The notes: generated by a model from the letters alone, not told the origin. A stretch of DNA of 64,000 nucleotides from Planotetraspora kaengkrachanensis (GCF_016862895.1 NZ_BONV01000004.1:186001-250000), one strand, 5' to 3'. Counted from the first letter of the stretch, positions 55,592 through 64,000 are shown. A program made the numbers and translations.

Positions 55592-56587
55592 TCATGCGCC
55601 GTCCAAGGGATTTCCCGTGCCCGGGGACCTGCCCGTCACCAGCAGGGTCTTGCCCACAGTCGCCCGGGACTGGATGGCGGCGTGGGCGTCGGCCGCCCGC
55701 TCAAGCGGGAAGCGCTGCCCGATCGACGGCCGCAGCCGGCCCGCGGCCGCCTCCGCCAGCGCGTCCGCGGTGAACGCCCGCGACGCCTCGGGCGTCAGTT
55801 GGGCGCCGCGGAGGAGGAGAACGTCGCGATCAGCCGCCTCCTCCTCCGAGACGCCGGTCCACCGGCCGCTCGCCATGCCGAAACTCAGCATCCGGCCGCG
55901 GCGTTCGAGCAGGTCGAACGCCGACCGGCCGATCTCGCCGCCGACTCCGTCGAAGGCGACGTCGACGCCGCCTCCGTTTTCGCGGACCCGGTCCGTCCAG
56001 TCCGCCTGCAGGTAGTCGACCGCCACGTCGGCGCCCAGGTCACGGGCCACCCGGCCCTTGTCGGCGCCGCCGGCGGCCGCGATGACGGTCGCCCCGGCCG
56101 CACGGGCCAGCTGCACCAGCAGGCCGCCGACGCCTCCGGCCGCCGCCTCGACCAGGACGCGTTCTCCGGGGCGTGGCGCCGCCGTCTGGAGGAGCCACAT
56201 CGCCGTGCGACCGTCGGCCAGCAGGGCCACCGCGCTGTCGAGCGCCAGGCCGTCGGGCACCTCGATCAGCCCGGCGGCGTCCACAGCGGCGAGTTCGGCG
56301 TAGCCGCCCGAGCCGCCGGTGCCGCAGACCACCCTCGTGCCGACCAGGCGGTCGTCCGCACCCTCACCCACGGCGACCACCACGCCGCCGACGCCGTTGC
56401 CGGGGATCATCGGGAGCTCCGCCTTGAACGGCCCGAAGCCGCCCGCGCGGAACTGGGTCTCGACGAAGGTGATGTTCGCGAACGCCACCTCGACGAGCGC
56501 CTGGCCCGGGCCCGCCACCGGGTCGGGGGTGTCGGAGGCGACGAGCACCTCGGGACCCCCGAACTCCTTCAACCACACCGCACGCAC
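55592..56587 (-). CDS. Zinc-type quinone oxidoreductase (MDR family)
   Basis: A 331-residue medium-chain reductase without catalytic zinc Cys. N-terminal GroES-like domain (VWLKEFGGPEVLVASDTPDP), cofactor motif EAAAGGVGGLLVQLARAAGA near 137 (NADPH-type), and FDGVGGEIGRSAFDLL. Probably a quinone or enone reductase. Start at the GTG at 56587, preceded by CCGGAGGGG; a longer frame to 56638 is less likely. Confidence 0.87.
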   Translation of the reverse strand: MRAVWLKEFGGPEVLVASDTPDPVAGPGQALVEVAFANITFVETQFRAGGFGPFKAELPMIPGNGVGGVVVAVGEGADDRLVGTRVVCGTGGSGGYAELAAVDAAGLIEVPDGLALDSAVALLADGRTAMWLLQTAAPRPGERVLVEAAAGGVGGLLVQLARAAGATVIAAAGGADKGRVARDLGADVAVDYLQADWTDRVRENGGGVDVAFDGVGGEIGRSAFDLLERRGRMLSFGMASGRWTGVSEEEAADRDVLLLRGAQLTPEASRAFTADALAEAAAGRLRPSIGQRFPLERAADAHAAIQSRATVGKTLLVTGRSPGTGNPLDGA

Positions 56588-56807
56588 GTGATCCCCCTCC
56601 GGCCGATCGGATACCGCGATGGGAGTGTGCAACTTCAACCTAAGTTGAAGTCAAGCGGCGGCCGCGGAGCGTGGACGATCTCCCCGCTGTGTCGTACCGC
56701 TCGCGAACCCTTGCCCATTCGCATGGACTAAAGCCGGATATATCCGGAAAGTGACAAAGGGTCGGGATTTCCCAGTGGAGGGTACGTCTCCTCGTGGGGG
56801 GGACGCC

Positions 56808-57182
56808 ATGAAGAAGATCGTCGCTGTGGCCGTGCTCGCTGCGATGACCATGCTCGGTGCGGTCACCACCGCGTACGCGGACGGCCGGCATCGAGCGGAC
56901 GGCAGACAACAGGAAGAGGTCAGCAGGGGGCAGTACGCCATCCTGCTCGGACAGTGCCGCTTCGGGGACACGTCCGGCGCCCGGACGCAGTGCCGGAAGG
57001 ACGTCAGGCTGAACTACCGCATCGGCGCACTGAACCCCAATCTCGACTGCCGCACCTACTCCAGCGTTTCGGTCTGCGGCGAACTGACCCTCAGCCCGCG
57101 AGAGCAGGCCTGCGTGAGCGAGTCCGTCGGGGCGGGGCTGACCTTCCGCCGGGCCGAGGTGGAATGTTTCGCCTTCGGGTGA
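56808..57182 (+). CDS. Small secreted cysteine-rich protein
   Basis: A 124-residue exported protein. Signal peptide 1-26 (KKIVAVAVLAAMTMLGAVTT, cut near AYA-DG). The mature part of about 98 residues has six Cys, enough for three disulfides (GQCRF, TQCRK, LDCRT, SVCGE, QACVS, VECFA). I do not recognise the family; it may be an extracellular inhibitor, toxin or structural protein. Strong purine-rich ribosome-binding site. Confidence 0.7.
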   Translation: MKKIVAVAVLAAMTMLGAVTTAYADGRHRADGRQQEEVSRGQYAILLGQCRFGDTSGARTQCRKDVRLNYRIGALNPNLDCRTYSSVSVCGELTLSPREQACVSESVGAGLTFRRAEVECFAFG

Positions 57183-57258
57183 CGCACGACGGGAGGAGAC
57201 CGCCCGCGGCGTCCATGATTCGTCCGACCGCCACCACAAAGTGATCTAACCTGCCGGG

Positions 57259-57663
57259 GTGGACGCCAACAGTCAGGGCGCCGTCCGACTTCTGCGAGCT
57301 CTGCTGCGTACGGCGGCGTTATTCACGGAGACGGGCCGATCCGTCTACCAGGACCACTTCCCCCACGTCCGCTGGATGCCCGTCTCGGATCTGGGCGGCC
57401 ATGCCGTACGGCTCGGCCTGGAACTGGCGGTGCTCGGCCACGAACTCGTCTTCGAGATCCGCGCCGGGCTGGAGGAGGACCGGTTCACGATCGAGGGAGA
57501 CATGGTGCTGGACGGCGAGGTGGTCCAGCTGGCGCTTCCCCCCGCTGCGACCGCCGACGTGGAGCGGTTCGTCGCCGTGCTCGACCGGTATGCCGAGGAG
57601 CTGACGGAGCCGGCCCGGGCGCACGTCGGCGCACTGATCGAGTCGTTCGCCCAGGAGGTGTGA
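57259..57663 (+). CDS. Hypothetical protein
   Basis: A 134-residue soluble protein starting at a GTG with no obvious ribosome-binding site (CTAACCT lies just upstream, possibly leaderless). It has an alpha-beta-alpha pattern with HAVRLGLELAVLGHELVFEI in the middle. No family recognised. Convergent with the DUF742 gene, 15 bp apart. Confidence 0.6.
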   Translation: MDANSQGAVRLLRALLRTAALFTETGRSVYQDHFPHVRWMPVSDLGGHAVRLGLELAVLGHELVFEIRAGLEEDRFTIEGDMVLDGEVVQLALPPAATADVERFVAVLDRYAEELTEPARAHVGALIESFAQEV

Positions 57664-57678
57664 CGACCGCCCGGACGC

Positions 57679-58032
57679 CTAGAGCGCCCGGAGGCCCTGG
57701 ATGACCTCGCGGAGGATGCGCTCCTCCGGGAGCTGGGCGACCGTCGCCTGCGGCCGCGCCGTGACGAGGCCCTGGTCGCGCAGGTCGCTGAGCAGGATGC
57801 GGATGACGTTGAGCGACACCCCCATGTCGGATGCGATGTCGGCGACCGAGGCGGGGGCGAGGCACAACTGGAGGATCCGCAGGTGCTCCGGAGGCAGCCC
57901 CGCCGCCCGCGTGTGGGCGGACGGCACCGTTCTGATCATGGTCATCAGGTCGAGGTCCGGCCCGCTCGGCCGGGTGCGGCCCCGCGTGAGCGTGTAGGGG
58001 CGAAGGAGCGGGCCGAACTCCTGCTCTGTCAT
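57679..58032 (-). CDS. DUF742 protein (conservon component CvnC-like)
   Basis: A 117-residue protein of the DUF742 family: PLLRPYTLTRGRTRP, then EHLRILQLCLAPASVADIAS and the winged-helix-like MGVSLNVIRILLSDLRDQGL. In complete conservons it is the third gene (cvnC). Here it directly follows the kinase gene with a 4-bp overlap, and the roadblock (cvnB) and GTPase (cvnD) genes are absent. Start at the ATG at 58032. Confidence 0.9.
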   Translation of the reverse strand: MTEQEFGPLLRPYTLTRGRTRPSGPDLDLMTMIRTVPSAHTRAAGLPPEHLRILQLCLAPASVADIASDMGVSLNVIRILLSDLRDQGLVTARPQATVAQLPEERILREVIQGLRAL

Positions 58033-60161
58033 GACGACTCCTCCTGGGCGCGCTGCCACCCTGCCTGGAAGGAGCCGAAGACGTCACGGGGTTCCTCGCG
58101 CAGCTGCGGCGCCAGATTGGCCTGCCGTACGCGCCTGGGCAGCGAATCCCCGTCGCCGTCCACGGCGGTGGATACGGACACGGAGACGTCGGCGGCGGGC
58201 GGGGTGAGCGCGAGAACCGGCGGAGCCGGCGGCCGCGGCGGGATCAGCCGCTCGACGGAGTGTTCGTCGCCGGCGTTCTCCACCACGATCTCCTTGGGCA
58301 GGAGCACGACCGCGCTGGTCCCGCCGTACGGCGAGGCCCGGAGGGACACGCGCACGCCGTGGCGCCTGGCGAGCAGTCCAACGACGAACAGGCCCAGGCG
58401 GTCGCTGTCGGCCAGGTCGAACTCGGGCGGATCGGCCAGCCGGTCGTTGAGCTGCGCCAGCTCCTCCGGGCTGATGCCGAGACCGCGGTCCTCGATCTCC
58501 ACCGCGAACCCGCGCGCCACCACTTCACCGCGCACGATGACCTGGGTGTGCGGCGGCGAGAAGATCGTGGCGTTCTCCACCAGTTCGGCGAGGAGGTGGA
58601 CGAGGTCGGTGACGCTTCCGCCGATGACCGCCGGGCCGTGCGGCACGACCACGCTCACGCGGAGGTAGTCCTCGACCTCCTCGACGGCCGCGCGGGCCAC
58701 GTCGTAGAGGCTGACGGGGTTGCGCCATCCGCGGCCGGGGTGCGCGCCGGACAAGATGATCAGGCCCTCGGCGTGGCGGCGCATGCGGGTGGTCAGGTGG
58801 TCGACCGCGAAGAGCTTGTCCATCGTGTCGGGATCGGCGACCTGCTGTTCGAGCTCGTCGAGCAGGGCGAGCTGGCGCTGCAGGAGCGACTGGCTGCGAC
58901 GGGCGAGGTTGAGGAACGCCTTCCCGACGCCCTTGCGGAGCTCCGCCTGGCCGACGGCGGCCTCCACTGCGGTGTGCTGCACCGAGGTGAAGGCGTTGCC
59001 GACCTCGACGACCTCGGCCGTGTCCCCCCGGGTGACGATCGGCGGCGTCTCGGCGACGACGTCGACGTCCTCACCCCGGCGCAGGCGCTGGACGATGCCG
59101 GGAAGGCGCCGGTCGGCGAGTTCGTGCGCGGCCCGCCGGAGCCCGACGAGCTCGGTGGTGAGTCCGCGGGCGAACCTGACGGAGATGAACAGGGTGGCGA
59201 TCACCGCGATCAGGCCGAGGGCGCCGGCGACGCCGATGCGGTAGAGCACGCGCTTGGCCAGGGGAAGGGCGCGGTCGGCGATCGCCTTGCTGCCGTCTCC
59301 GCTGATCTGCGAGAAGGTGCCGACCAGTCCCTCGGTGGTGGTGTGCCAGGCGTCCGCGTCGCGGGGCAGCCTCGTGTTGGGCTGCACGCCGACCATGATC
59401 TCGTTCTCCATGGACACGAACGTGGCGTAGGCGGGCGAGGCGTTCACCGCCGCGAACCCCTTGATCAGCTCGGAGTCGAGCTGGCTGGTGCCGAGCTGGT
59501 AGAGGAGGCGGCGCTGGCCGACCATCTTGCCGAAGGCGTCGCGTTCGTCTGGGGAGATCCTGCCGATCGCGAGCACGCCCGTGATCAGCGCGGACTCCTG
59601 GCTCATCACCTCGCGGCTGCGGCCGATCAGGATGATGGCCTTGGTCTGCTCGATGAGGTCCATGTCGGGGGAGATCATCAGGCGGTCGTACGCCTGGAAG
59701 CCGACCTCGGCGACGGCGCTGTAGTCCTCGATCGCCTCCAGGCGGGACAGGCTGTGGCCGTCGACGCGGGCGCGCAGGGCGTCGAACCTGCGGACCTGGC
59801 CGATGAGCTCCTGGATGCGCTGCCACATGGCCGCCGGCGTCTCGTCCTGCGCGTTCTGTGCGACGCGGGCCAGTTCCTCGAGAGAGGCGTCCGTGCGCTT
59901 GCGCTGGGCGTCGAGATCGTCGCGGACGGAGGACTTCCTGCCGAGGTAGGCGGCGGACAGGAGCCGTTCCTGCTGGATTTCGCCGAGCAGCGAGCGCGTG
60001 GGCACCACGACGTTGTCGTACACCGTCTGGATCTTGAGCAGTTCGAGTCCGCTCTGGACGGTGAGAGTGGCGGCGAATCCCCAGATCACCGCGAGGGCGG
60101 TCAGCGGAACCAGCAGGATCGCGAAAATCTTGAAACGAATGGAACGTTTCCGTCCAGCCAT
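58029..60161 (-). CDS. Conservon histidine-kinase-like sensor with NIT domain (CvnA-like)
   Basis: A 710-residue membrane sensor. First helix RFKIFAILLVPLTALAVIWG; an extracytoplasmic nitrate/nitrite-sensing (NIT) domain, about 60-310 (MISPDMDLIEQTKAIILIGR); second helix (GVAGALGLIAVIATLFISVR); HAMP-like linker and an ATPase domain (ELVENATIFSPPHTQVIVRG; GLGISPEELAQLNDRL; SDRLGLFVVGLLARRHGVRV). No clear phosphoacceptor His lies in the dimerisation region (NLARRSQSLLQRQLALLDEL), as is usual in CvnA. Start at the ATG at 60161. It overlaps the DUF742 gene by 4 bp. Confidence 0.9.
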   Translation of the reverse strand: MAGRKRSIRFKIFAILLVPLTALAVIWGFAATLTVQSGLELLKIQTVYDNVVVPTRSLLGEIQQERLLSAAYLGRKSSVRDDLDAQRKRTDASLEELARVAQNAQDETPAAMWQRIQELIGQVRRFDALRARVDGHSLSRLEAIEDYSAVAEVGFQAYDRLMISPDMDLIEQTKAIILIGRSREVMSQESALITGVLAIGRISPDERDAFGKMVGQRRLLYQLGTSQLDSELIKGFAAVNASPAYATFVSMENEIMVGVQPNTRLPRDADAWHTTTEGLVGTFSQISGDGSKAIADRALPLAKRVLYRIGVAGALGLIAVIATLFISVRFARGLTTELVGLRRAAHELADRRLPGIVQRLRRGEDVDVVAETPPIVTRGDTAEVVEVGNAFTSVQHTAVEAAVGQAELRKGVGKAFLNLARRSQSLLQRQLALLDELEQQVADPDTMDKLFAVDHLTTRMRRHAEGLIILSGAHPGRGWRNPVSLYDVARAAVEEVEDYLRVSVVVPHGPAVIGGSVTDLVHLLAELVENATIFSPPHTQVIVRGEVVARGFAVEIEDRGLGISPEELAQLNDRLADPPEFDLADSDRLGLFVVGLLARRHGVRVSLRASPYGGTSAVVLLPKEIVVENAGDEHSVERLIPPRPPAPPVLALTPPAADVSVSVSTAVDGDGDSLPRRVRQANLAPQLREEPRDVFGSFQAGWQRAQEESS

Positions 60162-60450
60162 GAGCCCCGCCCGTTCCGAAGACACATGTGTCAATAGTGG
60201 CGAAACCCTAGCAATGGGTGAGGAGGGATACCAAGGATTTGTACTGGCAAGTTCTGACATTTCACGATGGCGTGTCTGCCTCTGTGATCATGGTCAGAAG
60301 GTGCGTGGGGTAAGGGCGATGTGGCCGACCCTTGTGTACGGCCCGGCGAAATCCGTTTACCGGCTTTTATGGCGGCGCAGATCATCCCTTTCCGGGGTAT
60401 TTCCCCTATTTCCTGGCGGGGTTTTGGACCGCTCCCTAGGCTTGCTCATT
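60162..60450. other. Intergenic region, divergent promoters
   Basis: About 290 bp between the sensor kinase and the EamA gene. I see no gene; it must hold the conservon promoter on the minus strand. A single TGTGATCATGG at about 60283 resembles units of the 41.5-kb array. Confidence 0.45.
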
Positions 60451-60469
60451 TTGTCTGATTGTCAGACAA
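60451..60469. promoter_or_regulatory. FadR-type GntR operator
   Basis: TTGTCTGA-TTG-TCAGACAA: a perfect 8-bp inverted repeat 8 bp before the EamA start, matching the TNGTNNNACNA-type sites of FadR-subfamily regulators. The likely binder is the GntR protein encoded at 61439. Confidence 0.75.
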
Positions 60470-60476
60470 TCTGCGC

Positions 60477-61442
60477 ATGGCTCTGCGATCCGGTCCACTC
60501 GTCGTCATGGCCGCCGCGGCCCTGTGGGGCACGGCGGGCACGGCGGGCGTCGTGGCCGCGGCGGACCCCGTGCCGCTCGCCGCCGCACGTCTGGTGCTCG
60601 GCGGAGCGGTGCTCGCCGCCGTGGCCGTCCTGTCCCGGCCGCGGGGCGCGAAGTCCCGGGTCGCCCCCGTTCGCTCGCGAGACGTGGCGCCCCGGCACAC
60701 CGGCGACGGACGCCGGATGGGATGGGGGCCCGTGCTGGCGGCCGGCGCCGTCGCGGGCTACCAACTGTGCTTCTTCGCCGCCGTCCAGCGCACCGGCGTG
60801 GCCATCGGCACCGTGGTGGCGATCGGCAGCGGACCGGTGTTCACCGGGCTTCTGTCCTGGCTCGTCGGCCGTGAACCCCCGGCCCGCCGCTGGGCGTTCG
60901 CCACCGCCGCGGCCGTCGCCGGCTGCGCGGTCCTGGTCGGCGGAGGCGGCGTGACGGGCGGGGCGGATCCGTGGGGCATCGCCCTCGCGCTGCTCGGAGG
61001 CCTGCTCTACGCCTCCTACGCGGTCGTCGCTGCACGGGCGATCGGGCGCGGCACGGACTCGGGCGTCGTCATGGGCGTCATGTTCGGCGGAGCGGCCGTC
61101 ATCATGCTGCCCGTCCTGCTCGTGACCGGCGCGGGCTGGCTCGCGCACCCGCGTGGCCTGCTCGCGACGCTGTATCTCGGTTGTGCGACGACGGCCCTGG
61201 CCTATCTCCTCTACGGAAGGGGCCTGCGGACCACCCCGGTCGCGACCGCGGCGACGCTGGCGCTCGCCGAGCCCGCGGTCGCGGCGTTGCTCGGCCTGGT
61301 CGTGCTGGGAGAGCAGCTGTCCCCGGTCTCATGGGGAGGTCTCGCGCTGCTCGGCCTGAGCCTCGCCGTCGTCGCACTTCCCGGCGGAACCGTCTCCGGC
61401 CCGGTGGACAGGGCGCCCGCGCGTCTAGGCTCGGTGCCGTGA
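60477..61442 (+). CDS. EamA-family exporter
   Basis: A 321-residue permease with ten hydrophobic helices in two EamA halves (LVVMAAAALWGTAGTAGVVA; LALLGGLLYASYAVVAARAI; AEPAVAALLGLVVLGEQLSP). Probably exports metabolites or amino acids. Start at the ATG at 60477, close behind the palindromic operator. Its stop overlaps the GTG of a GntR regulator, so the two form an autoregulated operon. Confidence 0.88.
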   Translation: MALRSGPLVVMAAAALWGTAGTAGVVAAADPVPLAAARLVLGGAVLAAVAVLSRPRGAKSRVAPVRSRDVAPRHTGDGRRMGWGPVLAAGAVAGYQLCFFAAVQRTGVAIGTVVAIGSGPVFTGLLSWLVGREPPARRWAFATAAAVAGCAVLVGGGGVTGGADPWGIALALLGGLLYASYAVVAARAIGRGTDSGVVMGVMFGGAAVIMLPVLLVTGAGWLAHPRGLLATLYLGCATTALAYLLYGRGLRTTPVATAATLALAEPAVAALLGLVVLGEQLSPVSWGGLALLGLSLAVVALPGGTVSGPVDRAPARLGSVP

Positions 61443-62053
61443 CCACGCTCAGGCCCGTCTCCACCGTCGAGGCGCTCGCCGCGGCACTGCGCGAGCGCGT
61501 GCTGTCCGGAGACATCGGGCCGGGGGAGGCGGTGACCGAGCAGGAGTCGTCCGCCCGGTACGGCGTCGCCCGTCCGACCGTGCGTGAGGCTCTCGCCGTC
61601 CTCGTCCACGAAGGGCTGCTGCGACGCGAGCGCAACCGCAGCGCGTACGTCCCGGAGGTCACGCCGGACGACCTCGCGGACCTGATGTACGTCCGGCTGC
61701 CGCTCGAGGAGTTGATGGCGGGGGCGCTGGCAGGCCGTCGCGTGTCCGAGGCGGAGGCGGCGCTGGACCGGATGGGCGGCCTGTCCGCCGACGCTCCGTG
61801 GGCCGCGGTGGTGGCCGAGCACATGGCACTGCACGAGGCGTTGATCGCCGCCGTCGGCAGCCCGCGCCTGGACCGTCTCTACGGCACGCTCGCGGCGGAG
61901 ACGCGGCTCGGCCTGGTGCGCCTGCGCGACCTCTACGGAGACCGTCACGAGCTGGTGGCCGAGCACAGGGAACTGCTTCGGACGATCGCCCGGGGCCCCG
62001 AGGACGAGGCACGCCGGGCGGTGCGGGACCATCTGCGGTGGCGCGAATCGTGA
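61439..62053 (+). CDS. GntR-family regulator (FadR subfamily, FCD domain)
   Basis: A 204-residue regulator: HTH LAAALRERVLSGDIGPGEAV, then ESSARYGVARPTVREALAVL, followed by an all-helical FCD ligand domain (LADLMYVRLPLEELMAGALA; AEHMALHEALIAAVGSPRLD). Starts at a GTG that overlaps the EamA stop (GTGA). By position and site type it should bind the TTGTCTGA palindrome upstream of the operon. Confidence 0.88.
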   Translation: MTTLRPVSTVEALAAALRERVLSGDIGPGEAVTEQESSARYGVARPTVREALAVLVHEGLLRRERNRSAYVPEVTPDDLADLMYVRLPLEELMAGALAGRRVSEAEAALDRMGGLSADAPWAAVVAEHMALHEALIAAVGSPRLDRLYGTLAAETRLGLVRLRDLYGDRHELVAEHRELLRTIARGPEDEARRAVRDHLRWRES

Positions 62054-62096
62054 CCTCTCTTGCACGGAGCGCCCACAAGTCGTCACAATCGCGCCC

Positions 62097-62459
62097 ATGC
62101 ACGGCAACGCAGTGCCGGATTCCTATGTCTATGTCACCGAAGAGGGCGTCGCCCGTCACTACTCCGACGGCAGCGTCGAGGCCCTCGCGTGGGAGGACGT
62201 CGCGGAGGTCCGGGTCGGCGGGCTGGCACCGGCAGAGGACCGGCCCGACGTGCTCATCGTCCTTCTCGACCGCGACGGGGAGGGCTGCGTCGTCCCCCGG
62301 TCGGCGACCGACGCCGGCTTCCTCGCCCGGCTGAGATACCTGCCCGACTTCGACCTCGAACGGCTGCGCACGGCACTGGATTCGGCCGGCGACGCTTACG
62401 TGGTCGTCTGGCGCAGTCCCGATCCGCCTTCCCCGTTACCCGACCTCGAATACGACTGA
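62097..62459 (+). CDS. Hypothetical protein
   Basis: A 120-residue soluble protein with a beta-rich pattern (SYVYVTEEGVARHYSDGSVE, then VLIVLLDRDGEGCVVPRSAT), resembling a small PH-like or SUKH-adjacent fold; family not recognised. Convergent with the enoyl-CoA hydratase gene. The start has no strong ribosome-binding site. Confidence 0.6.
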   Translation: MHGNAVPDSYVYVTEEGVARHYSDGSVEALAWEDVAEVRVGGLAPAEDRPDVLIVLLDRDGEGCVVPRSATDAGFLARLRYLPDFDLERLRTALDSAGDAYVVVWRSPDPPSPLPDLEYD

Positions 62460-62471
62460 GCCCTCCCGCTC

Positions 62472-63236
62472 TCAGGCGCCGTGCCGCCCGCCACCGGCAC
62501 GGAACCTCTCCACCCCGGCCAGGCCTTCGGCCCGCATGGCGTCCAGCGACGCGAGGCCGTGCCGGAACTCGCCGGCCATGGCCTCGTCCTCCGGCAACCC
62601 CTCCTGCTCGAGCGCGGCCAGGCGGTCCTGACGCAGGCACACCTGGGGAAGCTCCGCGAGTTGCGCGGCGAGCGCCTCGGCGGCCTCGCGTGCCGTGCCG
62701 GCCGGGACCAGCCGGTTGACCAGGCCGATGTCCAGCGCCTCCCGCGCGGGCACGGCCCGGCCCGTGAGGATCAGATCCAGCGCACGTCCCGTGCCGATGA
62801 GGCGCGGCAGCCGCACGGTGCCGCCGTCGATGAGCGGCACGCCCCACCTGCGGCAGAAGACGCCGAACGTCGCGTCCTCGGCGGCGACGCGCAGGTCGCA
62901 CCACAGGGCCAGCTCCAGACCTCCCGCGACGGCGTAACCCTCGACCGCGGCGACGACCGGCTTGGACAGGCGCATCCTGGTGGGACCCATGGGCCCGTCG
63001 CCGTCCGGTTCGACCCGGTTGCCGCGGTCGGTGCCCACCGCATGGAGGTCGGCGCCCGAACAGAACGTGCCCCCCTCGCCCCACAACACGGCGACGGACG
63101 CGCTCTCGTCGTCCTCGAACGCGTGGAACGCGTCCGCGAGCGCCGTCGCGGTGGCCAGGTCGACCGCGTTGCGGACGTCGGGCCTACTCAGGACTACGGT
63201 CGTCACCGGGCCGCGCCGGTCGATGCGTACGGACAT
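62472..63236 (-). CDS. Enoyl-CoA hydratase/isomerase family protein
   Basis: A 254-residue crotonase-fold enzyme. RNAVDLATATALADAFHAFE, oxyanion-hole loops in GEGGTFCSGADLHAVG and VEGYAVAGGLELALWCDLRV, with catalytic Glu positions partly kept (GVPLIDGGTVRLPRLIG, where the second Glu is replaced by Asp-Gly, as in several isomerase-like members). The CoA ester is unknown. Start at the ATG at 63236. Confidence 0.9.
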   Translation of the reverse strand: MSVRIDRRGPVTTVVLSRPDVRNAVDLATATALADAFHAFEDDESASVAVLWGEGGTFCSGADLHAVGTDRGNRVEPDGDGPMGPTRMRLSKPVVAAVEGYAVAGGLELALWCDLRVAAEDATFGVFCRRWGVPLIDGGTVRLPRLIGTGRALDLILTGRAVPAREALDIGLVNRLVPAGTAREAAEALAAQLAELPQVCLRQDRLAALEQEGLPEDEAMAGEFRHGLASLDAMRAEGLAGVERFRAGGGRHGA

Positions 63237-63616
63237 ATCGAAAATGTAGTTCCGCGCGCCTTCGGTCCCAAGTCTCCCTACGCTTGTGCGTCGGCGAGGG
63301 AGACGGCCACGTCGAACCGGCCTGAGCACAGGTTTCGGCCGACGGGGCCGCATCGAACCATCTTCCACGCCATTTCCGGACGGGTGAACCGCGGCGGTAT
63401 TTCATGCTAATGGGGCACTGTTGGACCGTTCCGTCAAGCCATATCGGCCGCTTCACCGCGGCCGATTGTGGACAGTGATCACCGTTCCATCCCGTCCGGT
63501 CGCTCTTTAGTATCGATCTGGGTGCCCGGCCCTGGAACGCCTGAGTTCCCTGTGAACCGTTGGGATGCTTTATGCGTCAATCTCCTGCACACTCCAGCGA
63601 CTAAGGGCGTGGTGAG
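63237..63616. other. Intergenic region upstream of the glycosylphosphotransferase
   Basis: 380 bp, slightly richer in AT after 63400 (TTTAGTATCGATC, GATGCTTTATGCG), which should contain the promoter of the gene starting at 63617. No gene recognised. Confidence 0.45.
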
Positions 63617-64000
63617 ATGGAAGCTCGTGCGGGGCTGCCCGAACCTCCGGTGGTTCCCCTTGACGTCGTTGTGCGGTCGTCGCCCAGCATGTGGACCGCC
63701 TCCTACCGCAAGGTTCTGGTAGCGGGCGACCTGCTCTCCGCGGTTATCGCCTTCTCCGTCGTCGAGCTCACCCGGTTGTGGGTAGGGGCGTTCATCCCGC
63801 TCTACGACATCTACTTCGGGCTCGCCCTCACGGCCATCTGGCCCTTGACCATGGGGATGGCCGGCGGATATCGCAAGCGCGCCCACGGAGAGGGCACCGC
63901 CGAGTTCCGCGCCGTCACCGAGGGCGGCGTGGGCCTGATCGCCGTCGTCGCCATCGGCGCGTACGCCACGCAGACGATGATCGCCAGAAGCTACGTCATG
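63617..64000 (+). CDS. Polyprenyl glycosylphosphotransferase, N-terminal part (runs off window)
   Basis: The first 128 residues of a membrane protein. After a 30-residue cytoplasmic start come hydrophobic helices (LVAGDLLSAVIAFSVVELTR; FGLALTAIWPLTMGMAGGY) and the linker YRKRAHGEGTAEFRAVTEGG, which match the N-terminal membrane region of CpsE/WbaP-type exopolysaccharide initiating transferases. The catalytic C-terminal domain lies beyond the window, so the call rests on this pattern alone. A GGTGAG precedes the ATG. Confidence 0.72.
   Translation, partial: MEARAGLPEPPVVPLDVVVRSSPSMWTASYRKVLVAGDLLSAVIAFSVVELTRLWVGAFIPLYDIYFGLALTAIWPLTMGMAGGYRKRAHGEGTAEFRAVTEGGVGLIAVVAIGAYATQTMIARSYVM

Noticed and set aside
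60283-60293. A second GTGATCATGC array near 60.3 kb
   Set aside because: Only one isolated copy; expected by chance at this length or a single stray unit.

Overview
The window is 64 kb of high-GC DNA (roughly 70% by eye) from an actinomycete. A Streptosporangiaceae-like filamentous actinobacterium fits best. This rests on the nuoN to polyprenyl-diphosphate synthase junction, an actinobacterial c-di-AMP riboswitch on a cell-wall hydrolase, a conservon-type histidine kinase with DUF742, SigJ/ECF41, mycothiol-type DinB proteins, and many start codons placed 6-8 nt after a TANNNT -10 box (leaderless mRNAs). Taxonomy is an inference; no rRNA is present.

Layout. 1-5.2 kb: end of the nuo operon (nuoN, isoprenoid synthase), an LLM flavoenzyme, a RarD permease and msrA. 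5.2-24.6 kb: an accessory, scarred region. It has a SUKH immunity-like gene, an IS5-family transposase split by a 1.75-kb unit bounded by 24-bp inverted repeats, a broken PIN toxin, a riboswitch-controlled NlpC/P60 hydrolase, a two-component system beside a penicillin-binding-like hydrolase, two frameshifted redox/regulator genes, NmrA/MarR, a secreted glycerophosphodiesterase and lgt. It ends in a toxin-antitoxin array (XRE, Fic, Phd with truncated Doc, VapBC, DUF6247/RelE-like). The modules of this array are separated by direct repeats that resemble the 3' end of msrA. 24.6-35.9 kb: ordinary metabolic and regulatory genes (AAA ATPase, hydrolase, ECF41 sigma, histidine kinase/response regulator, ArsR/AHSA1, MBL hydrolase).

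35.9-38.2 kb holds the most interesting locus. A TROVE/Ro60-like gene is preceded, on the same strand, by four tandem non-coding RNAs. Each folds as a bipartite stem with the same internal-loop boxes, and two carry circularly permuted tRNA-like domains. I read this as a four-member Y RNA array in an operon with bacterial Ro (Rsr).

38.2-64 kb: several regulator/enzyme pairs with well-formed palindromic operators (DHFR-like/TetR, SDR/TetR, PadR/FAD monooxygenase, EamA/GntR), and a convergent intergenic region filled by ten GTGATCATGC-type repeats in mirror-image arrangement. Then come a phosphonatase-like HAD/GntR/FAD-oxidase trio, a duplicated Imm49 immunity protein, a DHA2 exporter, a second PIN toxin-antitoxin pair, and a two-gene remnant conservon (cvnA plus DUF742 only). 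At the right edge is the start of a polyprenyl glycosylphosphotransferase gene that runs off the window.
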